This document shows positions 46,088-57,255 of a stretch of DNA of 64,000 nucleotides, in pieces (within the stretch, counting starts at the first letter, position 1; each line of letters opens with the position of its first letter). Made by a program: the position numbers and the translations under genes. The DNA comes from Globodera rostochiensis (lineage: Eukaryota > Nematoda > Chromadorea > Rhabditida > Heteroderidae): the NCBI GenBank assembly GCA_018350325.1, contig JAEVLN010000003.1, forward strand, positions 1,535,214 to 1,599,213, given 5' to 3'. The notes beneath the pieces are model-generated. The model saw only the letters and a program-made list of their open reading frames with translations. It ran no database searches and had not been told where the DNA came from.

Positions 46088-49000
46088 ATGACGACTTCAA
46101 CCACGTGGGCGGACATCCAACGGTTGGCGGCGGATTTGCAGAGAGTTCAGCTGGCAGAAGGGAGTAAACGGTAAGTGGCGAAGCGTTCGATTATTTTGAG
46201 TTTTCGGCGATTATTAGCCTTTCTGAAGCGAATTGTGTGGAGGTTGTGACGATGTTGATGTCCATGGGATTGGTACAGTTGGTCATCACAACGGATGGAA
46301 AGGTATTTGGGGGGGGGGATGGGGACTTGCAGCATTTGACTGCTCCACCTTCAGGAATACGTAACTCGGAAACATTTGGTCACCGAATGTGCCAACGAAT
46401 GTTTGGCGGCAGGTGGACGCATTTCGTTGACGGAATTGGCCTCCCAACTTAACGTCGATTTGGACCACGTTCAGACGGCGATTAATCAACTTTTGAATCA
46501 ACATCGGACCGATGATGGCATTTCCGCTGCTGCTGAATTCGTCGTTTGTGCCGGGGAACTCGTCCATCGGTTTCAGAATAATTGTCAACCATAAATCTCC
46601 CGACTCTTTCTTCTGATGATTTAGCGAATTTATCAACGATTTGTGCGTTCGTATCAATTCCCGCCTTGAGGAACACGGTCAAATGTCTTTGCTTCAACTC
46701 ACCAAACAGTGGGAAGTGCGTAGGCCCGGGGGGGGCAAGCAAACGGACGAACGAATTAAATTAAATAAAAATTAACTATTAGTAAGAAAAAAAGGCTTTT
46801 AAGCAACAATAATTAATTTATTAGTAAGAAAATGAAAAAAAATAACAAAAAATTGGGGGGGGGGGAACATTTCTAAAAGCGACGCGTTGTTTTTTCAGCT
46901 GTCCACGGAAATGCTCAATTTTCACATTTTGCCCGAAATCGGCGACCGCCCACCCGCGCGCATTTGCGCCGTTCGCTTTGAGGAAAATCTGTGCACGCCG
47001 CGATATATTGCCGCACTGCGCAAAAAAATTAACGCAATTTTGGTCGCAATTACAAAGTGACGACGGATTCGATTATAAACATTTATTATTAATTAATAAT
47101 TAATTAATATTTTATTTATTTATTATTGTTAAAATATTTTGTTTTTCCGGCCCATTGCTCTGTCCGCCGTTCACTCCCATCTCGGCGTTAGTCAGACTTT
47201 GTTCTTCAAATTATGGAATGAATTGGGGGAACAAGGTTTGTTGTTTTTGAACAATTTACCCTAATTATTATTTATTATTTGCATTTTAGACAAAATGTCG
47301 GGGCGCTTATTGGGCACCAAAAATTCGCTCAAATCTTTGTACATTCCGAATTTGCATGAGAGAATGTCCTCACAATACATAAAACAACGAATTTCAGTGG
47401 ACCATTTTATTGGTAATTGAACAAAACGAGGACTTTTTGAATTGTTTTTTAGAATGTTTGGTGCTCAAACGGCTGAACGTCGTCCCCTCGGACCCTCCGG
47501 CATTCTTTCGCGAACTTTTGCCGACCAACGAATTCGAAGACCTCATTTTTTGGCCTTCCGTTGTGCTTTCCAAGTCAAAATTGTGGAAAGAATGCGATTC
47601 ATTGGCCAAGAGTTAATTTTTGTTTTTTTCTCTTTATTGGGTAAAATCGCAGTTTCAGACATTCTTCAGACCAATCATTTCTGCCCAACTGAAGACATTT
47701 TGCCACCACAATTTGCATTTCTGACCGATAAAGATTACGCTAAAATCGTTGAGCGACTTCAAAACTATGAAAATGGCGTAAATTTGCGGTTCTTTTTGAT
47801 TTTATTGCATTGGCACTTTTAACGTTTCTTTTATTTCAGTGCCACTGAGGATTATTCTGTCGTTTTTGAACATCCCCAACTTGTGGACAGTTGGCTGAGG
47901 TTGGTCGACGGCTTTGTGCGCGAGAGAGCGGCCAAAGATGCGCCCGAACTGAGAAAGGCGCATTTGGACGCAATTTTGGGCACCAAAAGAGCGGAAGCAA
48001 AAGGCGCAAAAGGAGCAGAGAAACAGCAGCAAAAAGTGGCTTAGGCTTATTAATTGCGTTATTATTGAACGATTTTCTTTGAATTTCTCTCCCAGGACGA
48101 TTGGGAAGTGGACCGAGCGGGGGGCAAGAAGGTCAACAAAAGTGCCGGTGCCAAAAAGGGCGGAGGGGCCGGCAAAGGGGCGGCGGGGAAGCGAAAGGGG
48201 GGGACTGAGTCGGACGCGCAAGCCAAATATGGTAAAAAAAAGTTCAAAAAATGAGATCAAAAAACTCATTTTTTGTACACTTTCAGATCCGTTGTCCACT
48301 GCCCGACTTCCAACCGACGAATTGTTCGACGAATTGAGACGGGCCGTCGCTTCTTCCGTTTCCGATGGTCTCCCCGAATCGCTTTGTGCTGAATTGGAAG
48401 AGGAATTTGGAAGTGCAGCGAATAAAATGTACAGAGAATGTTTGGGGGAAGAATATAAAAAGGTGCCAACGAATTTTAAAACTTTTGACCCAATTCAAAT
48501 GCTTTTGCTTTTAGGTGGACTTTGGAGAGCAGCAGGGACTGCGGGAAATTTACGAGCAAAAAGTGGCCAAATTCTCTGAGACTTACGCCGACATTTGCCT
48601 TTACGAAAAGGGGACGGAAATATTTGAAGAAAGTGAATTAAATTAAATTAAATTAATTTAATTTAATTAATTTGTCATCTTTTGCCAATTCCTCTCAATC
48701 GCAGACGAATCGCTCTTCGGAGACCTCCGCACTTTTTTGTTGCGGACGCTTTGCACGGAATTGTCTTTGTCGCTTCTGCACGCCGTGGCTGAGCCGTCCT
48801 CCTCACAGCAAGCGCCTCAAAAATTCACGCAAAAACAACGAGAACAGCTTATTGCCAATTTGGAGTCCAAAGAGGCGCAGAAATTGGCAAAGGAATTGTT
48901 CGACGGGTTGGACTCGGTGGAACACTTCCACGAGGCTGTTCAACGCTTTGCAAGCCATGGAGGGGCGATGTTGCGGCAGCCGGACAAAAGGGAGAGGTGG

Positions 49001-49558
49001 GAGGGGGGTGGGGGGAAGGGAAGGCGAACTTACTGTATGCTTCCGAACTCTTACTGTATGCCTTCTGAACTTATTGTATGCTTTCCGACTTATACTGTAT
49101 GCCTTCAGGTCGAATCGTTTGGACAAATTTGGAACGGAACTGCGGTCACAGCTGGCCGATTGTTCAGACCCGCCCACGCTCCTTTTGCTCGCTGTTTTGC
49201 TCACTCTCAAAAAGTTCTTTGGGGTGGCGGTGCACGCATCGGGTGAACTCCCTGGAGACCATTGGGTGGATTTATATAATAATTCGATAATAATGCAGGC
49301 AAATTTGTGAGTCCGCTGATTCTGTTTATCTCATCTAAAGCCAACAAAGTCTCCGACCCGTCGTTGTCTGAACTGAGAGATTTGTTGATGGACACTCAAC
49401 GATTGGTTGTGGCCTGTATAAGAAAGGAAAGAAGCAACGAAGGAGGTGCAGGAGGAGGAGGAGCGGAAGAACGCGAGGAGGAGAAAGAGCAGTTGACCGC
49501 AAGGATGGAATGTCTGAAAACGTTTTTCGCCGAAAATGAACTAAAGTCCGACATCTGA
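46088..49558 (+). CDS. UFL1: E3 UFM1-protein ligase 1 homologue
   Basis: Ligase that transfers the ubiquitin-like UFM1 to targets at the ER, notably on ribosomes. The N-terminus TWADIQRLAADLQRVQLAEG matches the family closely. It is followed by LSEANCVEVVTMLMSMGLVQ, a KEYVTRKHLVTECANECLAA segment (from 46,354) and ELVHRF. Later exons include MSLLQLTKQWE (46,682), LSTEMLNFHILPEIGDRPPA (from 46,900), LVAITK before 47,060, AVHSHLGVSQTLFFKLWNEL (47,163), a block of 47,290-47,600 with WTILLV, RRPLGPSGILS-type frame alternatives, 47,660-47,780, a Lys-rich linker (48,096-48,230) and the C-terminal helical part (48,286-49,558). The linker lies where the human protein also has a basic disordered stretch. 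Several internal junctions are approximate. Start ATG 46,088; stop TGA 49,556-49,558; AATAAA at 49,641. It begins 241 bp after COG2 on the same strand. Confidence 0.88.
49025..49108. repeat. Short tandem repeat ending in a splice acceptor (UFL1 intron)
   Basis: Four imperfect units of about 20 bp built on CTTACTGTATGCCTTC. The last unit ends CTTCAG, which is the 3' splice site of the UFL1 exon beginning at 49,109. Confidence 0.8.
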
Positions 49559-49640
49559 AATGGTGAGAGGTCGAGCTCAATGTATTGGAATGATCAGTTA
49601 GTTGATCAGAATCCATCCTCCTGTTTGTTGAGTGATAAAC

Positions 49641-49646
49641 AATAAA
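49641..49646 (+). terminator. Polyadenylation signal AATAAA (UFL1)
   Basis: AATAAA 83 bp after the UFL1 stop codon. Confidence 0.6.
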
Positions 49647-49678
49647 TCAGTCATTTGTGTTAGTTCATAAACTGTCTC

Positions 49679-49838
49679 ATGGATTCAAAACGCGGGAAGT
49701 TCGATCGTTTGTCGGAATTTGTCCCAAACGGAAGTGATCAATTCTCCTCCGATGTAAGGAGTGGACGGCTGTTCTTTTTTAATTGGGTTATTCTTTGGTA
49801 TTGCTCAGACGGACGGCGAATATTGCGCAGCAAATTAA
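49679..49838 (+). CDS. Possible two-exon microprotein, weak
   Basis: ATG at 49,679 opens MDSKRGKFDRLSEFVPNGSD plus FSSD. It meets a GTAAGG donor at 49,754, and a TTGCTCAG acceptor ends at 49,808. Splicing in phase adds TDGEYCAAN and a stop, for 34 residues in all. The splice sites are good, but the product is tiny and unrecognised. It could be the first exon of something else or chance. Confidence 0.22.
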
Positions 49839-49974
49839 TCACTGTTTTCGCTACAACCGAAGAAAAATGACATTCGATCACTGATCGACCGCAGCCAAAA
49901 CATTTGTGGTTAATTTGAGAAACGGTGACAAATGGGGGAAGAAATGGTGGCGGTCGGCGGTCATCCACCGATTA

Positions 49975-50905
49975 CCCCCCACCCCCCCCCCCCCCCTAGA
50001 CATCCCCCCCTCCCTTTCTTTCTTTCCACCGGTACCCCCCCCCCCCACTCCCCCTACCCCCCCCCCCCTAAACATCCCCTCCTTTCCACCGGTACCCCCC
50101 CCCCCCCTACTCCCCCTACCCCCCCCCCTAAACATCCCCTCCTTTCCACCGGTACCCCCCCCCCCCCCTACTCCCCCTACCCCCCCCCCCCCTAAACATC
50201 CCCTCCTTTCCACCGGTACCCCCCCCCCTACTCCCCCTACCCCCCCCCCCCTAAACATCCCCTCCTTTCCACCGGTACCCCCCCCCCCCTACTCCCCCTA
50301 CCCCCCCCCCCCCCTAAACATCCCCTCCTTTCCACCGGTATCCCCCCCTACTCCCCCTACCCCCCCCCCCTAAACATCCCCTCCTTTCCACCGGTACCCC
50401 CCCCCCCCTACTCCCCCTACCCCCCCCCCCCCCTAAACATCCCCTCCTTTCCACCGGTACCCCCCCCCCCCTACTCCCCCTACCCCCCCCCCCCCTAAAC
50501 ATCCCCTCCTTTCCACCGGTACCCCCCCCCCCCTACTCCCCCTACCCCCCCCCCCTAAACATCCCCTCCTTTCCACCGGTATCCCCCCCTACTCCCCCTA
50601 CCCCCCCCCCCCTAAACATCCACCCCTTCTTTCCACCGGTACCCCCCCTACTCCCCCTACCCCCCCCCTAAACATCCCCCCCGCCCTTTCTTTCCACCGG
50701 TACCCCCTCTACTCCCCCTACCCCCCCCCCCCTAAACATCCACCCCTTCTTTCCACCGGTACCCCCCCTACTCCCCCTACCCCCCCCTAAACATCCCCCC
50801 CGCCCTTTCTTTCCACCGGTACCCCCTCTACTCCCCCTACCCCCCCCCCCCTAAACATCCCCCCTTCTTTCCACCGGTACCCCCCTTACCCCCCCCCTAA
50901 ACAAC
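49975..50905. repeat. C-rich minisatellite, about 15 copies of a 60-bp unit
   Basis: Each unit contains TAAACATCCCCTCCTTTCCA, then CCGGTACC, C runs of 6-14, and CTACTCCCCCTA. Unit length varies with the C runs. The distal copies carry variants (CATCCACCCCTTCTTT, CCCGCCCTTTC) that alternate in pairs, so part of the array grew by two-unit steps. The complementary strand is strongly G-rich. The long open frames through it are artefacts. Confidence 0.95.
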
Positions 50906-51887
50906 AAATCCCCCTTCTGTCATAACAAACAAACCTTCGAAAAGCGTGACTGAACCGGTCGAGGTCACGCATTTTGACAACATTCCGAACGAAATGTTGC
51001 CCATTCGCCTCTGGCTGATCGTCGATTCCCCCCCCCCCCCCCCTCGTCAGTTCGGTCGTTTTTTGCCGACAGTTCATTAAACAGAGCGCTGTTTCGACGA
51101 TTATATTGAGATAATTCAATTGGAATGAATGCCGTCCATAAAAACCCATCGAATGGATTTTTTTTGGGGGACAGTCAAAAATTTGTTGACTCATTACATA
51201 ATAAAAACATTACACAAAAAAAGATTAGTTTTGTGGTTGAAATGTCAACGAATATTTGAAATGAATGCCCTGGGGCGCTTAAAACGCATGTGAAAAAACT
51301 CGCGTTAATCGGAGGAAATTGAATTATTTTGCCTTTTTTTTCTCTGCGATCATTCCGCCTCATTATATGACATTTTTACATCCCAACGAAAGGATTGTTA
51401 AAAACGATTAAATCAAAGAAAACGAACGAAAATTACGGTATGTCGAAGGATGGAAGGGATTCTCCGAGTTTTGTTTATCCATTCAATAAACCCTCACAGT
51501 ACCCCCCCCCCCCCCCCGGCATTCAGTGCGCCATCTTTTGAGCGATCGAATTACAAAGCATTGCCAAATCGAACTTTAGGACGATAGGTCAAACTGAAAA
51601 GACTAAATGATGGACTTACTGTACTTTAAGATAATATTCAATAAAGAGCATCAATTTATGCAACAAACAAATGACCTTGAGGGAAAAACGCCCGCCTCAC
51701 TTTGTCCGATGTCAACGTTTAAACAAATTGATGTAATCTCGATAGACAAGTTAAGTTAAGTTGTACAAAGAATACCTAACTCAAATTTTATCAAAGTACA
51801 TTTGCGAGAAAGAAAGAAAGAGGGGGCGGGACGGAGATGAACATAAGAAAACGGACGGTCGAATGATTTGGATGGCGGCAGAGTGAG
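50906..51887. other. Intergenic; no gene seen
   Basis: Contains C runs at 51,029-51,043 and 51,502-51,518, and otherwise AT-rich sequence. No frame looks protein-coding. Confidence 0.5.
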
Positions 51888-52451
51888 TGATTTGGTGGAT
51901 GGAAAGGAATGGAATGGGTGGAAGAAGATCAGTGTACAGAGAGTGATCGGAGTTTCCGATCAATCAGTCAATGTCCCCCCCCCCCCTCCGGCGCGTTCCT
52001 AATGAGAAATGACAGCAGCAGCAAAATTTTTTTGGTTTCGAAAGTTTCTTTTTTGGAACAGCGGCCAATTCCCATGGTATTAATGTTGGAAAGTGCAAAT
52101 CGCAATTATTACATAAACATTTTGCAGCGAAAATAACTCTTTCCCATGGTTTGTACGCGGTGATGTGCCGCGGCATTCATTTAGCCCATTCCATTCCGTT
52201 CAATTCCATGCGAAGTTGCCATTCTCATAAAGTTCGTGCCTGTTTACGCATGGCCCCAAATTACGTTGGAATTTGCCCTTTGTGCAGCCGCAGGGGGCGG
52301 GGCTTCTGGGGAACAGAGGCAATGGCCATAAATAGGGCGACGCCATTGGACAGCACATTATTTCCTTAAGCCAATTCCTTCCATTCAGAGATTTTCTAAC
52401 CCCAATTCCCACGCTTGCAAGAGTCCCGCCAAACAATTCGAACAAAGAACA

Positions 52452-53613
52452 ATGCCAGAAGTTGAAGGAAACAAGAAAGCGCTGATCACCGGTGCCAACC
52501 AGGGCATCGGACTGCACACGGCCCTTCTGCTGGCCAACAAGGGCTTCGACATCACGCTGGCTTGCCGCAACGAGGAGCGCGCTCGGGAGGCGATGAAGCA
52601 AATCCGGAAGCAGAACCCGGACATCCAGGTGCAATGGATGCGAGTGGACCTGGCCGAGTTGAACAGTGTCCGTGAGATGGTGGAGCGGATCCGGGAGATG
52701 AAATGGTGAGAAAACGCCTGGACCGGACCTGCTGGGCATGAAAAATGAAACAAATTCAGCTTCTTCGACGTGGTCATCCTCAACGCCGGCGTGCTGTTGC
52801 CGAAGACGACTAAGACGGTGGATGGACATGAGCAAACATTTCAAGTCAACTTTTTGGCCCATTTCCTGCTCGTCGAGGGAATCATTGAGCACCAGTGTCC
52901 GGCCAAACCGCTCAGAGTGATTACACTCACGTCCATAATGCACAGGTGAGAAAGAAGGCTTCGGGAGCTTTAACTGACCCGAACATTCAGACTTTGCGGC
53001 AACCTGTTCTCGATCAAGAAGGACCCATCAAAGTGGGGACGGATGTTCGCCGGCGCCCGTCGCTGGAAGGCATACGCCCTGAGCAAGTTTGCCACGGCGT
53101 TGCTCGCCCAGCATTTAAACACACGCGCCGGCGTAACGGCTTTCGCAGTGCACCCGGGAGCTGTAAAGACCCAGATGGCGGACGGTGTCGGCTCCAAGAG
53201 TACCCGGAAGCTTCTCTTCTTCTTCAAGCACATGCTAATCGAGCCGGTGAGTGGGCATGGACGGACCGATCAAAGGGCACGAATTCTTCCGTAATCGGAA
53301 GCGCAAAGACCCACTGTTAGCATAGCATAATTATATGCCACTTTTGAACGGGGTACCAAGGATACTGTATTAGTTAAATACCATGTTATTTATTTGCCAT
53401 TCTAATTTTTAGCGTTTTCAGGAAGCCGCCGCGGAAAACGTTGTATTTTGTGTGCTGAACGACCTGAACACCAACGAGTACCGACACGGTAACCGCAGCC
53501 AGAAGTTCTTTCCGGCGGCATGCAAGGCGCGCAACGTGGACGCGCTCGTCCGCCTCGCCCTCCAGTTGACCGCCCCTTTGCGCGCGCAACTCTCCCCCGC
53601 TCCCGCGGCCTGA
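52452..53613 (+). CDS. Short-chain dehydrogenase/reductase (RDH/WWOX-like), left copy
   Basis: NAD(P)-dependent oxidoreductase of the classical SDR fold; retinoid or steroid-like lipids are the usual substrates of the closest groups. The cofactor motif TGANQGIG follows KKALI at residues 10-20. LACRNEERAREAM resembles RDH11-14 and WWOX and suggests NADP preference. Further on come the NAG motif (VVILNAGVLLPK), FQVNFLAHFLL, ITLTSIMH with the catalytic Ser region, YALSK (catalytic Tyr and Lys, YxxxK) and VHPGAVKT. Inferred introns are 52,706-52,759, one near 52,947-52,990 and 53,248-53,421, all in phase. The C-terminus ends SPAPAA, TGA 53,611-53,613. No N-terminal TM segment. AATAAA at 53,754. 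The coding sequence has higher GC than its surroundings. Confidence 0.93.
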
Positions 53614-53753
53614 CACGCGCTTCGATGGTCGCCAAGCAGTCTGAAACATTTATTGCCAAATTTATATTTATTCATTTAACTTTTATCTCATTTCGCTGTA
53701 TTTATGCAATCACGTAAATTATGCAATTGTTGCCTTTGTTGGCATGCCAATTG

Positions 53754-53759
53754 AATAAA
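53754..53759 (+). terminator. Polyadenylation signal AATAAA (SDR left copy)
   Basis: AATAAA 141 bp after the left SDR stop codon. The mirror copy lies at 55,386-55,391. Confidence 0.6.
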
Positions 53760-53833
53760 GGAATTAAATTAACGAGTCTTTGCTTATTTCTTCACTTTTC
53801 TTTTGCACGCACCTTTTGTCCCCAAACCCAAAA

Positions 53834-54788
53834 ATGGACGATTCATTTGAGTCTCTTGCCAATTCATTAATCATTCATTCGGCCAACAATCGAATTCCAT
53901 TTTTGGTTTCCTTCGTTTTCCCCATTTTGTCCGTTTGCTGCTGTCTTTCGTTCAATAAAAAATCAAGACATTTATTTTGTGTAAACGCCCACTCCCCCCC
54001 CCCCCCCCACCTCCTACCCCCTACCCCCTCCCCCGGGGGGATATCACCCCTAAACCCCCCCCCCCCTCCCCCCCAAGAAAGTGAATGGCATCGCCCCCTA
54101 AACCCCCCCCCCCTCCCCCCCAAGAAAGTGAATGGCATCGCCCCCTAAACCCCCCCCCCCCCACCCCCCAAGAAAGTGAATGGCATCACCCCCTAAACCC
54201 CCCCCCCCCCCTCCCCCCCAAGAAAGTGAATGGCATCGCCCCCTAAACCCCCCCCCCACCCCCCAAGAAAGTGAATGGCATCACCCCCTAAACCCCCCCC
54301 CCCCTCCCCCCCAAGAAAGTGAATGGCATCGCCCCCTAAACCCCCCCCCCCCACCCCCCAAGAAAGTGAATGGCATCACCCCCTAAACCCCCCCCCCCTC
54401 CCCCCACCAAGAAAGTGAATGGCATCACCCCCTAAACCCCCCCCCCCCCCCTCCCCCCCAAGAAAGTGAATGGCATCACCCCCTAAACCCCCCCCCCCCC
54501 CCCACCCCCCAAGAAAGTGAATGGCATCACCCCCTAAACCCCCCCCCCCCCACCAAGAAAGTGTTTGGACTTAAACGACGCCCTCAACAGTTCGTTAATT
54601 GGCTTTCTTTCTTTCTTAACGCCAATCACATTTTCCTTTGGTTTTTCGTGAATTTGCCTCCGATTGGAGAAGGAATGCCGTCGACGTTCGGCCTAAAAGA
54701 AAGTGCCAATGACCGATTGGCGCCATTTTGCTTTGTTTTGGCTTCACTCGTCGTTTATGAGGTTATCACCGGACTTTTGACGCAATAA
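53834..54788 (+). CDS. Small membrane protein gene split by a minisatellite intron
   Basis: The first exon opens MDDSFESLANSLIIHSANNR and contains the hydrophobic stretch IPFLVSFVFPILSVCCCLSF before NKK. The second exon, from about 54,560, reads RRPQQFVNWLSFFLNANHIF, then WFFVNLPP, STFGLKESANDRLAPFC and FVLASLVVYEVITGLLTQ, stop at 54,786-54,788. The sequence between them is a C-rich minisatellite; a GTGTAAACG donor near 53,980 and AAG acceptors within the array could form one intron. Three hydrophobic segments predict an integral membrane protein. I do not recognise the family. Only 75 bp separate its ATG from the SDR polyadenylation signal. Confidence 0.5.
54043..54558. repeat. C-rich minisatellite in palindrome spacer
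   Basis: About ten units of 45-52 bp, each with AAGAAAGTGAATGGCATC, then ACCCCCTAAACC and C runs of 8-16. The last unit runs into the second exon of the small membrane protein gene (AAGAAAGTGTTTGGACTTAA), so the array again ends at an exon start. Confidence 0.93.
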
Positions 54789-55102
54789 CCGCCAAAAGTG
54801 CATAAACATTTTGTCACAAATGTCGGAGGAAAGCGAACGAATGCAATAAAAAGTAAATAAATGTCGGCCATTGCCTTTGCTCTTCGCTCACTTCCAGTTA
54901 TTATTTATTTCATTTGTTTTATAAATGCACTTTTAATGAATTGCCTCGGAAGAGCTAATGAGAGGAAAGAATGGTGTGATTCGAACGAAGAGAAGAGGAA
55001 GTAAAGAAAGAAAGGACAATGCGATAATTAAAATTAAAGCAAAGGGATGAAAGGGCCGAGATGTTCAGCAAAAAAGTGGTATAAAAATGGAACCTGAAGG
55101 AA

Positions 55103-55311
55103 ATCCCCCCGGGGGAGGGGGTAGGGGGTAGGAGGTGGGGGGGGGGGGGGGAGTGGGCGTTTACACAAAATAAATGTCTTGATTTTTTATTGAACGAAAG
55201 ACAGCAGCAAACGGACAAAATGGGGAAAACGAAGGAAACCAAAAATGGAATTCGATTGTTGGCCGAATGAATGATTAATGAATTGGCAAGAGACTCAAAT
55301 GAATCGTCCAT
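55103..55311 (-). pseudogene. Truncated copy of the small membrane protein gene (exon 1 only)
   Basis: Mirror image of 53,834-54,042: the same MDDSFESLANSLIIHS exon and hydrophobic stretch. The inverted repeat then ends, and the frame runs into unrelated sequence to a stop at 54,955. Exon 2 is single-copy and belongs to the left gene. Confidence 0.75.
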
Positions 55312-55531
55312 TTTTGGGTTTGGGGACAAAAGGTGCGTGCAAAAGAAAAGTGAAGAAATAAGCAAAGACTCGTTAATTTAATTCCTTTATTCAATTGGCA
55401 TGCCAACAAAGGCAACAATTGCATAATTTACGTGATTGCATAAATACAGCGAAATGAGATAAAAGTTAAATGAATAAATATAAATTTGGCAATAAATGTT
55501 TCAGACTGCTTGGCGACCATCGAAGCGCGTG

Positions 55532-56693
55532 TCAGGCCGCGGGAGCGGGGGAGAGTTGCGCGCGCAAAGGGGCGGTCAACTGGAGGGCGAGGCGGACGAG
55601 CGCGTCCACGTTGCGCGCCTTGCATGCCGCCGGAAAGAACTTCTGGCTGCGGTTACCGTGTCGGTACTCGTTGGTGTTCAGGTCGTTCAGCACACAAAAT
55701 ACAACGTTTTCCGCGGCGGCTTCCTGAAAACGCTAAAAATTAGAATGGCAAATAAATAACATGGTATTTAACTAATACAGTATCCTTGGTACCCCGTTCA
55801 AAAGTGGCATATAATTATGCTATGCTAACAGTGGGTCTTTGCGCTTCCGATTACGGAAGAATTCGTGCCCTTTGATCGGTCCGTCCATGCCCACTCACCG
55901 GCTCGATTAGCATGTGCTTGAAGAAGAAGAGAAGCTTCCGGGTACTCTTGGAGCCGACACCGTCCGCCATCTGGGTCTTTACAGCTCCCGGGTGCACTGC
56001 GAAAGCCGTTACGCCGGCGCGTGTGTTTAAATGCTGGGCGAGCAACGCCGTGGCAAACTTGCTCAGGGCGTATGCCTTCCAGCGACGGGCGCCGGCGAAC
56101 ATCCGTCCCCACTTTGATGGGTCCTTCTTGATCGAGAACAGGTTGCCGCAAAGTCTGAATGTTCGGGTCAGTTAAAGCTCCCGAAGCCTTCTTTCTCACC
56201 TGTGCATTATGGACGTGAGTGTAATCACTCTGAGCGGTTTGGCCGGACACTGGTGCTCAATGATTCCCTCGACGAGCAGGAAATGGGCCAAAAAGTTGAC
56301 TTGAAATGTTTGCTCATGTCCATCCACCGTCTTAGTCGTCTTCGGCAACAGCACGCCGGCGTTGAGGATGACCACGTCGAAGAAGCTGAATTTGTTTCAT
56401 TTTTCATGCCCAGCAGGTCCGGTCCAGGCGTTTTCTCACCATTTCATCTCCCGGATCCGCTCCACCATCTCACGGACACTGTTCAACTCGGCCAGGTCCA
56501 CTCGCATCCATTGCACCTGGATGTCCGGGTTCTGCTTCCGGATTTGCTTCATCGCCTCCCGAGCGCGCTCCTCGTTGCGGCAAGCCAGCGTGATGTCGAA
56601 GCCCTTGTTGGCCAGCAGAAGGGCCGTGTGCAGTCCGATGCCCTGGTTGGCACCGGTGATCAGCGCTTTCTTGTTTCCTTCAACTTCTGGCAT
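55532..56693 (-). CDS. Short-chain dehydrogenase/reductase (RDH/WWOX-like), right copy
   Basis: Same length, exon structure and predicted protein as the left copy at 52,452-53,613, on the opposite strand; ATG 56,693, TGA 55,532-55,534. Cofactor motif TGANQGIG, NAG motif and YxxxK are intact and all splice sites are preserved, so both copies should be functional. About 560 bp of identical 5' flank is shared, so they probably share regulation. Mirror AATAAA at 55,386-55,391. Confidence 0.93.
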
Positions 56694-57255
56694 TGTTCTT
56701 TGTTCGAATTGTTTGGCGGGACTCTTGCAAGCGTGGGAATTGGGGTTAGAAAATCTCTGAATGGAAGGAATTGGCTTAAGGAAATAATGTGCTGTCCAAT
56801 GGCGTCGCCCTATTTATGGCCATTGCCTCTGTTCCCCAGAAGCCCCGCCCCCTGCGGCTGCACAAAGGGCAAATTCCAACGTAATTTGGGGCCATGCGTA
56901 AACAGGCACGAACTTTATGAGAATGGCAACTTCGCATGGAATTGAACGGAATGGAATGGGCTAAATGAATGCCGCGGCACATCACCGCGTACAAACCATG
57001 GGAAAGAGTTATTTTCGCTGCAAAATGTTTATGTAATAATTGCGATTTGCACTTTCCAACATTAATACCATGGGAATTGGCCGCTGTTCCAAAAAAGAAA
57101 CTTTCGAAACCAAAAAAATTTTGCTGCTGCTGTCATTTCTCATTAGGAACGCGCCGGAGGGGGGGGGGACATTGACTGATTGATCGGAAACTCCGATCAC
57201 TCTCTGTACACTGATCTTCTTCCACCCATTCCATTCCTTTCCATCCACTAAATCA

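Larger units (their letters stand above)
51888..54042. repeat. Left arm of a 2.15-kb inverted repeat
   Basis: Matches 55,103-57,255 in reverse complement. Corresponding positions sum to 109,145 throughout the SDR gene and the inner part. Beyond a C run of 12 versus 10 near 51,975/57,168 they sum to 109,143. Apart from that run and one or two bases at the outer end I saw no difference in the parts compared. The arm holds about 560 bp of 5' flank, a complete SDR gene and the first exon of a second gene. Confidence 0.95.
55103..57255. repeat. Right arm of the 2.15-kb inverted repeat
   Basis: Reverse complement of 51,888-54,042. The inner end lies at the GGGGGGAT junction (55,103) just inside the minisatellite. 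The outer end lies in TGATTTAGTGGATGG (57,241-57,255), after which the flanks are unrelated. Confidence 0.95.

Noticed and set aside
49878..50373. Gly-rich and Pro-rich frames across the minisatellite
   Set aside because: They are repeat readings whose frame depends on unstable C-run lengths.
52200..52943. 247-codon minus-strand frame over the SDR gene (and its mirror at 56,202-56,945)
   Set aside because: Antisense shadow of GC-rich SDR exons; the SDR motifs are on the other strand.
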